From contig JAZOOF010000012.1 of the NCBI GenBank assembly GCA_045654885.1, positions 1-40,664 of the forward strand: a DNA stretch of 40,664 bases, written 5' to 3'. Position 1 is the first letter of the stretch. Every line of letters starts with the position of its first letter. The notes beneath the pieces are model-generated. The model saw only the letters and a program-made list of their open reading frames with translations, was not told the origin of the DNA and ran no database searches. This document shows positions 24,622-32,490 of this stretch, piece after piece. Both the position numbers and the translations under genes were made by a program. This DNA is from HGM04593 sp045654885 (lineage in GTDB: Bacteria > Bacteroidota > Bacteroidia > Bacteroidales > Bacteroidaceae).

Positions 24622-25320
24622 ATGGCAACAGAACGCATATTGATTGTAGATGACGAAGAGACCCTGTGCGAGGTTCTCAAACTGAATCTGGAGAACGAGG
24701 GCTATGACGTTGACATTGCATTCAGCGCAGAGCAGGCATTGACATACGATTTAAAGTCGTATTCGCTCATACTCCTTGACATAATGATGGGAGAGATAAG
24801 CGGCATTAAAATGGCGAAGATGATGAAAGCCGATGTTACGACAGCTGACGTGCCCATAATCTTCTGCACCGCGCGCGACAGCGAGGACGACATGATTATG
24901 GGGCTGAACATTGGTGCCGATGACTATATTATGAAGCCATACACTGTGCGCAATGTGATTGCAAGAGTAAAGAGCGTGCTGCGACGCACAGCAGGACACA
25001 AAGGCAACAGCGCGACAAGCGAAAAGCCGAACATGCTGCAGGTAGAGGGTTTGCAACTTGATATGGAATTCAAGCGTTGCATTGTTGATGGCGAAGAGGT
25101 GAAACTCGCCCGCAAGGAGTTTGAGTTGCTGGCCTATCTCATCTCGCACCGTGGCAAGATTCTCTCGCGCGAACAGATTCTGAGCCGCGTGTGGAGCGAC
25201 GAGGTTGTGGTGCTCGACCGCACCATTGACGTAAACATAACCCGCCTGCGTTCCAAGATTGGCGCATATGGTTCATATATTGTAACACGTTCAGGTTTCG
25301 GCTATGGTTTCCGTGATTAA
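24622..25320 (+). CDS. phoB: PhoB-like response regulator (OmpR family)
   Basis: 232 residues. The receiver domain (about 5-118) has the acid pair D10/D11, phospho-acceptor D53 (LILLDIMMG) and the conserved KPY near 108. A winged-helix DNA-binding domain (about 135-230) includes RKEFELLAYLISHRGKILSREQIL. It likely activates the adjacent porin-pst operon under phosphate limitation. That follows from gene order and the phased repeats, not from sequence alone. It overlaps the kinase gene by 17 bases. Confidence 0.9.
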   Translation: MATERILIVDDEETLCEVLKLNLENEGYDVDIAFSAEQALTYDLKSYSLILLDIMMGEISGIKMAKMMKADVTTADVPIIFCTARDSEDDMIMGLNIGADDYIMKPYTVRNVIARVKSVLRRTAGHKGNSATSEKPNMLQVEGLQLDMEFKRCIVDGEEVKLARKEFELLAYLISHRGKILSREQILSRVWSDEVVVLDRTIDVNITRLRSKIGAYGSYIVTRSGFGYGFRD

Positions 25321-26740
25321 ACTATCTTACCACAAGCGACTGTTCCTAATGTTGCTTGCATTCTCGTGGAGTATCATACTATGCTTTGTAGGTTTTCAAT
25401 ACATAAGAGAGAAGGAGTATAAATCGGAATTCCTCAATGCCCAGTTACAACTATACAATACGACCCTATTGCAAACAGTCGAGAATGCTCCGTCGTTTGA
25501 GGAGTATGTCGAGACCCACACGTTGCCATTTGAAGATTTGCGCATATCAATAATATCGCTCGACGGTACTGTAATCTACGACAACATGCTCGCCGTCGAC
25601 TCGCTCGATAACCACAGCTTGCGCCCCGAGGTGGCCGATGCGCTGAAAAAAGGCAAAGGACACAACACCGAGCGACTGTCGGCAAGTGACGGACGGGAAT
25701 ACTTCTATTCGGCAACACGTGGAAAGGGGTTCGTGGTTCGTACAGCCATACCGCAATCCGATGCACTGAAGGAACTGCTGAAGACAGACTGGACCTTTAT
25801 GGGAACAATGATGTCAATCAGTCTTGCAATGAGTATTCTTGCCTATTTTGCCACACGCAGATTGGGAAAGAACATTGAACGACTGAACCGTTTTGCGGCA
25901 AAGGCTGAAAAAGGAGAATCATTCGACGAAGAAGAGCCGTTCCCCAATGACGAGCTTGGGGCTATCTCCAACCACATCGTGCAATTATATGCCCAATGGC
26001 AGCAGACCATCAAGGACAGGGATATTGCCTACGAAGCGACACTGCGCGAGGAACAGGAGAAGATACGCATAAAGCGCCAGCTCACCAACAACATAAACCA
26101 TGAGCTGAAGACCCCGGTGGCATCCATCCAGGTGTGCCTTGAGACACTGCTTTCGGGCATAAACCTGAGCGAAGAAAAGCGCCAGGAACTGATTGAAAGA
26201 TGTTACACCAACAACGAGCGACTTCGTCGCCTGCTTGGCGATGTATCACTCATCACACGAATGGAGGATGGCAGCCAGCTCATAGGCAAAGAACCGGTCA
26301 GCATAAACAACATCATAAATGAGATTGCCGCCGAATTGGAGATAATGCCCGAAGAGGAGCGTTTTACACTGCACACCGACTTCAACGAACAGGTGATTAT
26401 CGATGGTAACCAATCACTGATTGGTTCAATATTCCGCAACCTTACAGAGAATGCCATAGCATATTCGGGCGGCAGGAACATCTATATTTCCTTGGTTGAG
26501 AACAATGAGCAGCTGTGCAGAATCCGTTTCGAGGATGATGGTTGCGGTGTTGAGGAGAAACAGTTACCGCGCCTGTTCGAGCGATTCTACCGCGTTGACA
26601 AAGGGCGCTCGCGCCAGATGGGAGGTACAGGGCTTGGCCTTGCAATTGTGAAGCATGCCGTGCAGTTCCATGGCGGCAGCATCAATGTAACCAACCGAAA
26701 CGGCGGTGGTTTGAAGTTTGAGTTTACACTCAGGAAATAA
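25304..26740 (+). CDS. phoR: Sensor histidine kinase, PhoR-like
   Basis: 478 residues. Membrane helices at about 11-31 and 163-185 bracket a ~130-residue periplasmic sensor region. A linker follows, then HisKA with phospho-accepting H266 (NNINHELKTPVASIQ) and the HATPase domain with N (NLTENAIAYS), DDGCGVEE, and GGTGLGLAIVKHAV boxes. No PAS domain is evident. It should phosphorylate the regulator encoded just upstream. The 17-base overlap indicates coupling. The phosphate-signalling role is inferred from the neighbouring pst genes. Confidence 0.9.
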   Translation: MVSVIKLSYHKRLFLMLLAFSWSIILCFVGFQYIREKEYKSEFLNAQLQLYNTTLLQTVENAPSFEEYVETHTLPFEDLRISIISLDGTVIYDNMLAVDSLDNHSLRPEVADALKKGKGHNTERLSASDGREYFYSATRGKGFVVRTAIPQSDALKELLKTDWTFMGTMMSISLAMSILAYFATRRLGKNIERLNRFAAKAEKGESFDEEEPFPNDELGAISNHIVQLYAQWQQTIKDRDIAYEATLREEQEKIRIKRQLTNNINHELKTPVASIQVCLETLLSGINLSEEKRQELIERCYTNNERLRRLLGDVSLITRMEDGSQLIGKEPVSINNIINEIAAELEIMPEEERFTLHTDFNEQVIIDGNQSLIGSIFRNLTENAIAYSGGRNIYISLVENNEQLCRIRFEDDGCGVEEKQLPRLFERFYRVDKGRSRQMGGTGLGLAIVKHAVQFHGGSINVTNRNGGGLKFEFTLRK

Positions 26741-26874
26741 GAAGGTTACCGCAATGCACGGCATGTAACCATAGCACTAAGCTTTAGCTCCACAAAGGAG
26801 TGCCGTTAGGCCGCAACAAAGTTGCGGAGGGAGTTTTACAAACAGTGCTACAAATTTCCGACTCGCAACCGCCA

Positions 26875-26917
26875 CAACCCCTCCGCTCTTCGACCACCTC
26901 CCCTAAGACAGGGGAGG
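26875..26917. repeat. CCTCCCCT/AGGGGAGG repeat, partial copy
   Basis: ACCCCTCCG followed by an 8-bp hairpin (CCTCCCCT, five bases, AGGGGAGG), matching the left and central parts of the composite repeat at 10414-10525. Confidence 0.55.
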
Positions 26918-26931
26918 AATTAACTGACACT

Positions 26932-26974
26932 ATAACCTGCGTCAATGCTACGCTTGACCTTTTGCTGCGTGCTT
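26932..26974 (+). repeat. ATAACCTGCG direct repeat, copy 1
   Basis: Forty-three bases from ATAACCTGCG to GCGTGCTT. They match 27080-27122 at all but a few positions, including the shared block CGCTTGACCTTTTGCTGC. Confidence 0.7.
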
Positions 26975-27079
26975 CATGGGCGGGATGACCCCGCCCCTAC
27001 AAGTTCGTCTTAAGGTGCACTTCTTTTCAAAAAAATAAATGTGCTTTTGCCAAAGCATGCTAATCGCAACCCAAGCGGC

Positions 27080-27122
27080 ATAACCTGCGGCTATGCTGCG
27101 CTTGACCTTTTGCTGCATGCTT
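27080..27122 (+). repeat. ATAACCTGCG direct repeat, copy 2
   Basis: Near-identical to 26932-26974, 148 bp away. Both copies are followed by a GTGCACTTCTTTT/GTACTTCTTTT block, so the repeated unit is larger than the core. Confidence 0.7.
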
Positions 27123-27227
27123 TAGCGAAAGGGGTACTTCTTTTCAAAAAAAAGAAGAAATGTGCTTTTGACTCCACTTGCTTTTTAGCGACCCGCGCGG
27201 CGTGACTAAACGCTGCAAGCGTCGTCG

Positions 27228-27270
27228 AAAGGTGCACTTCTTTTCAGAACAAAAAAGAAGTACCCCTTTT
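27228..27270. repeat. GTACTTCTTTT inverted repeat
   Basis: AAAGGTGCACTTCTTTT faces AAAAGAAGTACCCCTTTT across a short centre. Relatives lie at about 27014 and 27132, and a diverged form at 527-547. Confidence 0.55.
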
Positions 27271-27466
27271 CACAAAGAGGCACTCCCAACATTTACTAAA
27301 CAACTAAGAAAAAACTATACTATCATTACTCTCTTGTAGAGAGCATTGCAAATATAAACTACTTTTTTAATGTTTGCAAAATTATTTTGCAAATAAATGA
27401 AGAAAAAAGAAAACTTTTTTGCATTTACGGGTTTTCCGGCCACAAAAAGAAGTAACTCTACATGCT

Positions 27467-28624
27467 TTAATTGGAGTAGAGGAAATACCACCAGTAGGTG
27501 TGGCCAAAGTTGCGACGGACATAGTTACCACGCACAAAAGCATCGTCATACTTTGCCTCCTCGGCACGCAGACGTTCCAACGCCTCACGCATTTCAACAT
27601 CATGCAGTTCAAAAGGCAAGTTCTCCTGTTCGCCCTCAATGTCGGCATATAGCATCAAAGCCTCGCGGTAGTGCTTTGGCAGGCTGTCAACGCTCTCGGC
27701 TCCACAGAAGCCTATCACCTCGTCCTTGAACTCAAGAAGTCTCTTTTCGAGCAAAAGAGAGGAGAGATAATAACCCCTTACAATAGTTGACACACTGTCG
27801 GCATGCGCTATGCGCGATAGGAAATCCGCAGTAGTCTCACCATCATCGGGCTTTGCACCAAGCAAGGAGTATACACTGTCGGGGACAAGTGGCGATGTGC
27901 GCTCCATTGCCGGCAGCAAACCATCGGTGGCATAATATTGAGGGTACTCAAAAAGATGTTCGCCAAGTTTTCCGGTACAAGCAAGCACATAAGCCCTCAT
28001 CACCGTAAGCTCACGCGATGCATCGAGAGAGGTATACCCCACCCTCAAAGCCTTAATGGTATCGCCACGATTGCAGTGCGACATCACAAGAGTCTCGCGT
28101 TTAAAATTCTCCTCACTGTTGGAAAGAGCACCTATGAGGCATATCGAGAGTACAATAATCACCATATTGTGCCACAGCACCCTGTTGGTGACCATTCTTG
28201 CATCTTTTATCTTCTTAAAAAGTATACGACGCAGCACAAATGCCACAAAGGCATATAGCAGTAGAGAGGCTACAAAAATATAAATCCAGGAAGAGGAGAT
28301 TGCGCTGCCGGTGTAGAGTCCGCGGTCAATGTCGGTAATGAAGGCCAACAGCAGTGCCGAGGGCAGAAAGGCAAGCGCGGTCCACTCGCGACGCAGCTTG
28401 GCAAAGCGGTTGAGCCACAGAGCCAAGAGCGTGAGCAAGAGCGACACTACTCCACCCACAAACCATGGATTATAATCGAGTTTGCCGGTTGCCACTTCAT
28501 TATAAAAAGCTTCGAGCAGAGGTGCCTGATACACCGCCACGAACAAAAAGGCAAAAACAGCAAAGAGTGTGGCACACACTGTTGCCACCACTCTTTGCAA
28601 ACGTTTCTCTTCGGTATTTCTCAT
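27467..28624 (-). CDS. Unrecognised membrane protein coupled to glgB
   Basis: 385 residues. Four or five hydrophobic helices lie in the first ~165 residues (about 11-31, 52-70, 79-97, 107-130 and 148-165). A soluble C-terminal domain of ~200 residues is helix-rich with tetratricopeptide-like spacing (ALRVGYTSLDASRELTVMRAYVLACTG; REALMLYADIEGE). It ends in an aromatic tail (HTYWWYFLYSN). It may belong to a Bacteroidetes-specific DUF family (possibly DUF6057), but I cannot confirm this. Its ATG overlaps the glgB stop (ATGA, 28621-28624), so translation is coupled to glycogen branching enzyme. Function unknown. Confidence 0.75.
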   Translation of the reverse strand: MRNTEEKRLQRVVATVCATLFAVFAFLFVAVYQAPLLEAFYNEVATGKLDYNPWFVGGVVSLLLTLLALWLNRFAKLRREWTALAFLPSALLLAFITDIDRGLYTGSAISSSWIYIFVASLLLYAFVAFVLRRILFKKIKDARMVTNRVLWHNMVIIVLSICLIGALSNSEENFKRETLVMSHCNRGDTIKALRVGYTSLDASRELTVMRAYVLACTGKLGEHLFEYPQYYATDGLLPAMERTSPLVPDSVYSLLGAKPDDGETTADFLSRIAHADSVSTIVRGYYLSSLLLEKRLLEFKDEVIGFCGAESVDSLPKHYREALMLYADIEGEQENLPFELHDVEMREALERLRAEEAKYDDAFVRGNYVRRNFGHTYWWYFLYSN

Positions 28625-30627
28625 TCCTTATTCTTTTTCAACACCATTGCAGTGCGTGCAGGGAGATAGAGCATGAGCCATCCCTTCTTGCGACGTGCAT
28701 GGAGCCTGTCATACTGTGTAAAGTGTGTCTGTGTCTCGTCGACAAGCGCATTGCCGCCAAAACGCTCGGAATCGGTATTCAGTACTATCGAGTATGAGCC
28801 TTCAGGAACAAGCAGACCGTAATCGGTGAATGAACGGTTGGGGCTGAAGTTGAAGACGAATATCAAATCCTTGCGTGAGAAAGCGAGAATTTGGTCGCCG
28901 TCGTTGTGCCATATTTCCTGTACCGGACGGTTCTGGAAATTGCGCACGCTACCAATCAAGTCGACCATTGCCTTGTCGAACTCGCCGAGCAAAGTGTAGT
29001 TGTAGGCAGGATTGTCGACAAGACTCCACTGACGGCGGGCATACTTGTGGCTCCAACCGTTGCCCTCGCGCGGGAAGTCAATCCACTCGGGATGGCCGAA
29101 CTCGTTACCCATGAAGTTGAGATATCCGCCATTGATGGTAGAGAGTGTCATGAGGCGTATCATCTTGTGCAGTGCAATACCGCGTGACACCATGTATGTC
29201 TCGTCGCCACGGTTGAAGTGCCAATACATGTCGGCATCGACAAGACGGAAGATGATTGTCTTGTCACCTACAAGTGCCTGGTCGTGACTCTCGGCATATG
29301 AGATTGTCTTCTCGTCCTTGCGGCGGTTGGTGAGTTCCCAGAAGATTTCAGATGGTTTCCAGTCCTCGTCCTTACGTTCCTTGATTATCTTTATCCAGAA
29401 ATCGGGGATATTCATTGCCATGCGGTAGTTGAATCCGTAACCGCCATCCTCAATGGGAGCTGCAAGGCCCGGCATACCCGAAACCTCCTCGGCAATGGTA
29501 ATTGCCTTTGGATTGAGTTCGTGGATGAGCTTGTTGGCAAGGGTGAGATAGCAGATTGCATCGCCGTTCTGGCCAGCATTGTAGTAGTCGGCATAGCTGC
29601 AGAAAGCCTCACCAAGGCCATGGCTGTAGTATATCATTGAAGTTACACCATCGAAGCGGAATCCGTCGAATTTGAACTCCTCGAGCCAGTATTTGCAGTT
29701 TGAGAGGAGGAAGTGGACAACCTCGTTCTTGCCATAGTCGAAACAGAGCGAATCCCAAGCACTGTGAACGCGCTTGTCGTCGCCATAGAAATACTGTGCA
29801 GGGTTGCCGTCGAGCAGGCCAAGACCCTCGTTCTCGTTCTTCACAGCATGAGAGTGAACAAGGTCCATAATCACGGCAATGCCCATTCCGTGAGCAGCAT
29901 CGATAAGTTCCTTGAGTTCCTCGGGGGTACCGAAGCGTGACGATGCAGCAAAGAAGTTGGATACGTGATATCCGAAGCTGCCATAATAGGGGTGCTCCTG
30001 GATGGCCATTATCTGTATGCAGTTATAGCCGTCGGCTGCTACACGTGGCAATATCTTCTCGCGGAACTCGCGGTATGTACCGACTTTCTCCTCCTCCTGC
30101 GCCATACCAATGTGGCACTCATAGATGAGCAACGGAGTGCTCTTGGGAACAAACTTCTTGTTCTTGAACTCATACTCCTGCTCGGGAGCCCAAACCTGCG
30201 CGCTGAAGATTTTTGTTGCCTCGTCCTGCACAACTCGACGCACCCATGCAGGGATGCGCTCGCCACAGCCGCCGTTCCAATAGACCTTCATCTTGTAGTG
30301 CTGACCGTGAGAAAGCGCCTTCTTTGGCATCTTGCGTTCCCACACACCGCCTGCAAGAGGCTTCAGTTCATACTCGGGGAGTTCCTCCCAGTTCGAGAAG
30401 TCTCCAATGAGAACAATCTTTGTTGCATTGGGTGCCCACTCGCGGAATACCCACCCCGTTGATGTGCGGTGCAAACCGAAATAGAGATAACCCGAAGCAA
30501 AGTCGGACAATGTCTGACGGCCGTTCTTTGTAAACTGCTTCAGGCGGTTCACAAAATACTGGTAACGTCCCTCGATACTCAAGCTAAATGGTTCCAAATA
30601 GCTGTCACGTTCTACAAGTTTCAGCAT
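28621..30627 (-). CDS. glgB: Glycogen branching enzyme (GH13, eukaryotic-like)
   Basis: 668 residues from the ATG at 30625-30627. An earlier ATG 17 codons upstream would overlap the YhcH gene and has no family support. CBM48 domain at about 40-125, then a GH13 barrel. The nucleophile is D326 (DGFRFDGVTSM), acid/base E380 (ITIAEEVSGMPG), and the third acid lies in YAESHDQALVGDKT. The TSMIYYSHGLG segment and total length match the eukaryotic-type branching enzymes (GH13_8) better than E. coli GlgB. It makes alpha-1,6 branches on glycogen. It is co-transcribed with the MORN, YhcH and membrane-protein genes rather than with glgP and the synthase. Confidence 0.95.
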   Translation of the reverse strand: MLKLVERDSYLEPFSLSIEGRYQYFVNRLKQFTKNGRQTLSDFASGYLYFGLHRTSTGWVFREWAPNATKIVLIGDFSNWEELPEYELKPLAGGVWERKMPKKALSHGQHYKMKVYWNGGCGERIPAWVRRVVQDEATKIFSAQVWAPEQEYEFKNKKFVPKSTPLLIYECHIGMAQEEEKVGTYREFREKILPRVAADGYNCIQIMAIQEHPYYGSFGYHVSNFFAASSRFGTPEELKELIDAAHGMGIAVIMDLVHSHAVKNENEGLGLLDGNPAQYFYGDDKRVHSAWDSLCFDYGKNEVVHFLLSNCKYWLEEFKFDGFRFDGVTSMIYYSHGLGEAFCSYADYYNAGQNGDAICYLTLANKLIHELNPKAITIAEEVSGMPGLAAPIEDGGYGFNYRMAMNIPDFWIKIIKERKDEDWKPSEIFWELTNRRKDEKTISYAESHDQALVGDKTIIFRLVDADMYWHFNRGDETYMVSRGIALHKMIRLMTLSTINGGYLNFMGNEFGHPEWIDFPREGNGWSHKYARRQWSLVDNPAYNYTLLGEFDKAMVDLIGSVRNFQNRPVQEIWHNDGDQILAFSRKDLIFVFNFSPNRSFTDYGLLVPEGSYSIVLNTDSERFGGNALVDETQTHFTQYDRLHARRKKGWLMLYLPARTAMVLKKNKE

Positions 30628-30664
30628 ACTATATGTTATTATGGTTATTATTAGTTCTTCTTTT

Positions 30665-31114
30665 TTATTCAACAGCAACCTTTATTACCACTTTTTTGAG
30701 TGGCGCTGCCGTAATTGCCGGCGCATGGCCGTCCTGCGGGAAGAAAATCGTAAACTCCCCTTTGTGCACATTGAAATAGTCCCTTGCCGGCATTCCTACA
30801 GGGTAGACAGCAGCATCGCCTGCGCTGTCATAGTCAGCCTCGGGCAACTCGCTTATCGGGGTATAGCCCATTGTCTCGTCGGCCGACAGCGGTATCTGTA
30901 TGTCGATGTAACGGCGATGGATTTCAATAAATGCCTCGTCCTTGCTTTTCGGTTTCACTTCCATTACGTTGGCATAGACAATGTCGCCACATATTTCGTT
31001 TCTACCGAGCGGAAGAGCGGAAAGGTCTGTATTCTGCAAAAAATCAACCACTTTCGAAAAATGAGGATTCAGAGCCTCGTATAATTCAATGTTTTCCAAC
31101 AAATCAAGAACCAT
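30665..31114 (-). CDS. YhcH/YjgK/YiaL family cupin-like protein
   Basis: 149 residues, the family norm (formerly DUF386). The conserved IEIHRRYIDIQIPL segment near residue 65 and the FFPQDGHAPAI segment near 125 supply metal-binding His/Glu/Asp positions of the cupin-like fold. Characterised relatives act on sugars such as sialic acid or as a beta-galactosidase accessory subunit. The substrate here cannot be assigned. It lies 13 bp after the MORN gene and 37 bp before glgB. Confidence 0.88.
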   Translation of the reverse strand: MVLDLLENIELYEALNPHFSKVVDFLQNTDLSALPLGRNEICGDIVYANVMEVKPKSKDEAFIEIHRRYIDIQIPLSADETMGYTPISELPEADYDSAGDAAVYPVGMPARDYFNVHKGEFTIFFPQDGHAPAITAAPLKKVVIKVAVE

Positions 31115-31127
31115 AGCAGTATATGTT

Positions 31128-32300
31128 TTAATCGATTATTCCCAAATTATATTCACACTCGCGGACTACATTGCCATCGGCATCCTTAACGATGAAACTG
31201 CCATTACGCTGCCCCTCGACAAAGACACCCTCGTAGCGTGTACCGTCGGTATCGGTTGCAACGCCGGCACCATGTTCAAGCCCTTCGGCAAAACCACCCT
31301 TATATCTGCGGCCATCGGCCAGGCGAAGCACACCGGAACCATTCATGACATCGTCTTCCCAAGAGCCTTTATATTCATCGCCGTTGGCCCAGGTGTATGT
31401 TCCTTCGCCACAACGCACATCGTCCTTCCACTCACCTGTATATACATCTCCATTAGCAAAATACATGGTTCCCGTGCCGTTGCGCAATCCCTCTTTGAAA
31501 GCGCCCTCATATACAGTGCTGTCGGCCGAGATATATTTACCGTTACCATGCCACTGATTGTCCTTGAACTCACCCTCGTAGAGAGAACCGTCGGCATAAC
31601 GGCAACGCCCCTTGCCCTCACAAACATTCAGTGCCCACATGCCGTCATAGTTATCGCCTGCAGGAGAGGTGTAGTTACCCACACCATTGCGACGGCCGTT
31701 CTTCCACTGACCTACATAACGGCTGTTATCTCTCCAGATGAACGTGCCGACACCATTATACTTGTCGTCCCTCCACTCACCTGTATATATTGCACCGTCG
31801 GCATAGATGTATGTTCCGCTTCCGACACGCTTGCCAAGCACCCACGCGCCTACATAATAGTCGCCGTTGGGATAATCGAGACGGCCATATCCCTGCATGT
31901 AGTCATCTACCCAACTGCCCTCGTACTTGCGTCCGTCGGCATACTCATAGATGCCGGCACCTTGCCTTTTTCCCTCATTGTAGTCACCCTTGTAAACATC
32001 GCCGTTCCTGTATTCATATACACCCGAGCCATGGCGGTAGCCATTGAGGAAAGTTCCGTTGTATTTTTCGCCGTTGGCATACTGCACCGTGCCGTTACCG
32101 TGCGGACGCTTTCTCTTGAGCTCACCGGTATAGACCGAGCCGTCGCGCAGAGTGACGGTAACAATCTCCTTTTTCTTGTTTTTAAAAATGTTCAGAATGG
32201 GATTTGACGAGGATTCCGCCCCACTCTCTGCGCCTGCTTGGGCATGAAGGAGAGAGGTTGAGAATGCAGCCAGGAATATAATGGTAAAAAAACGTTTCAT
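31128..32300 (-). CDS. Exported MORN-repeat protein (14 repeats)
   Basis: 390 residues. Signal peptide MKRFFTIIFLAAFSTSLLHAQA, then a ~30-residue linker and fourteen consecutive 23-residue MORN repeats (Y-x-G-x-W/F...G-x-G-x-Y, with NG or DG turns) over about residues 52-375. The C-terminal ~15 residues are non-repeat. MORN repeats form elongated beta-hairpin surfaces that bind proteins or lipids. No enzyme domain is attached. It is the first gene of the unit that includes yhcH, glgB and the membrane protein. It is probably periplasmic or on the outer membrane. Function unknown. Confidence 0.9.
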   Translation of the reverse strand: MKRFFTIIFLAAFSTSLLHAQAGAESGAESSSNPILNIFKNKKKEIVTVTLRDGSVYTGELKRKRPHGNGTVQYANGEKYNGTFLNGYRHGSGVYEYRNGDVYKGDYNEGKRQGAGIYEYADGRKYEGSWVDDYMQGYGRLDYPNGDYYVGAWVLGKRVGSGTYIYADGAIYTGEWRDDKYNGVGTFIWRDNSRYVGQWKNGRRNGVGNYTSPAGDNYDGMWALNVCEGKGRCRYADGSLYEGEFKDNQWHGNGKYISADSTVYEGAFKEGLRNGTGTMYFANGDVYTGEWKDDVRCGEGTYTWANGDEYKGSWEDDVMNGSGVLRLADGRRYKGGFAEGLEHGAGVATDTDGTRYEGVFVEGQRNGSFIVKDADGNVVRECEYNLGIID

Positions 32301-32376
32301 CAGCCGTTGCTATTTCTTTATACACAGCCCGAAGGGAGCACCGCCCCCGGACAGGCACAATTATTCTATTATATCG

Positions 32377-32384
32377 CAAAGATA
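32377..32384 (-). promoter_or_regulatory. -7 box of the MORN-yhcH-glgB operon
   Basis: TATCTTTG on the minus strand fits TAnnTTTG, about 75 bp before the MORN ATG and just after the upstream terminator. No good -33 TTTG is at the right distance. The leader contains a GC-rich stretch around 32325-32355. Confidence 0.5.
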
Positions 32385-32406
32385 AAAACAAAGTTGAAAA
32401 AAAAGA

Positions 32407-32444
32407 ACGATGAGCAATTTATTTTATAAAAAATCGCTCATCGT
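32407..32444 (-). terminator. Terminator after the M16-like gene
   Basis: ACGATGAGC (32407-32415) pairs with GCTCATCGT (32436-32444), with further A/T pairing inside. The minus strand continues TCTTTTTTTTTTC. It is 47 bp past the stop at 32491. Confidence 0.85.
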
Positions 32445-32490
32445 AAATTTGTATAACCGCGGGGGGCAGAACCTATGCAGCCCACTTACA

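Larger units (their letters stand above)
26741..27466. other. Gene-free patchwork of short dispersed repeats
   Basis: No gene is supported in 726 bp. It contains a GGTTAC...GTAACC inverted repeat (26744-26770), CCGCAAC/GTTGCGG (26811-26827), ACCCCTCCG plus CCTCCCCT/AGGGGAGG (26875-26917), a GGGCGGG/CCCGCCC hairpin (26978-26996), two ~43-bp direct copies (26932-26974 and 27080-27122), and three copies of a GTGCACTTCTTTTCA-type block (about 27014, 27132 and 27231). None has a T run that would make it a clear terminator for phoR. Confidence 0.7.

Noticed and set aside
26744..26770. GGTTAC...GTAACC hairpin as terminator of phoR
   Set aside because: No T run follows on the plus strand and the inner stem has an unpaired block. 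More likely part of the repeat patchwork.
26932..27122. CRISPR array
   Set aside because: Only two copies of the 43-bp repeat, with no regular spacers and no cas genes.
31089..32207. 372-codon plus-strand open frame with regular repeats
   Set aside because: It is the antisense of the MORN-repeat gene. The periodicity is copied from the 23-residue repeats on the other strand.
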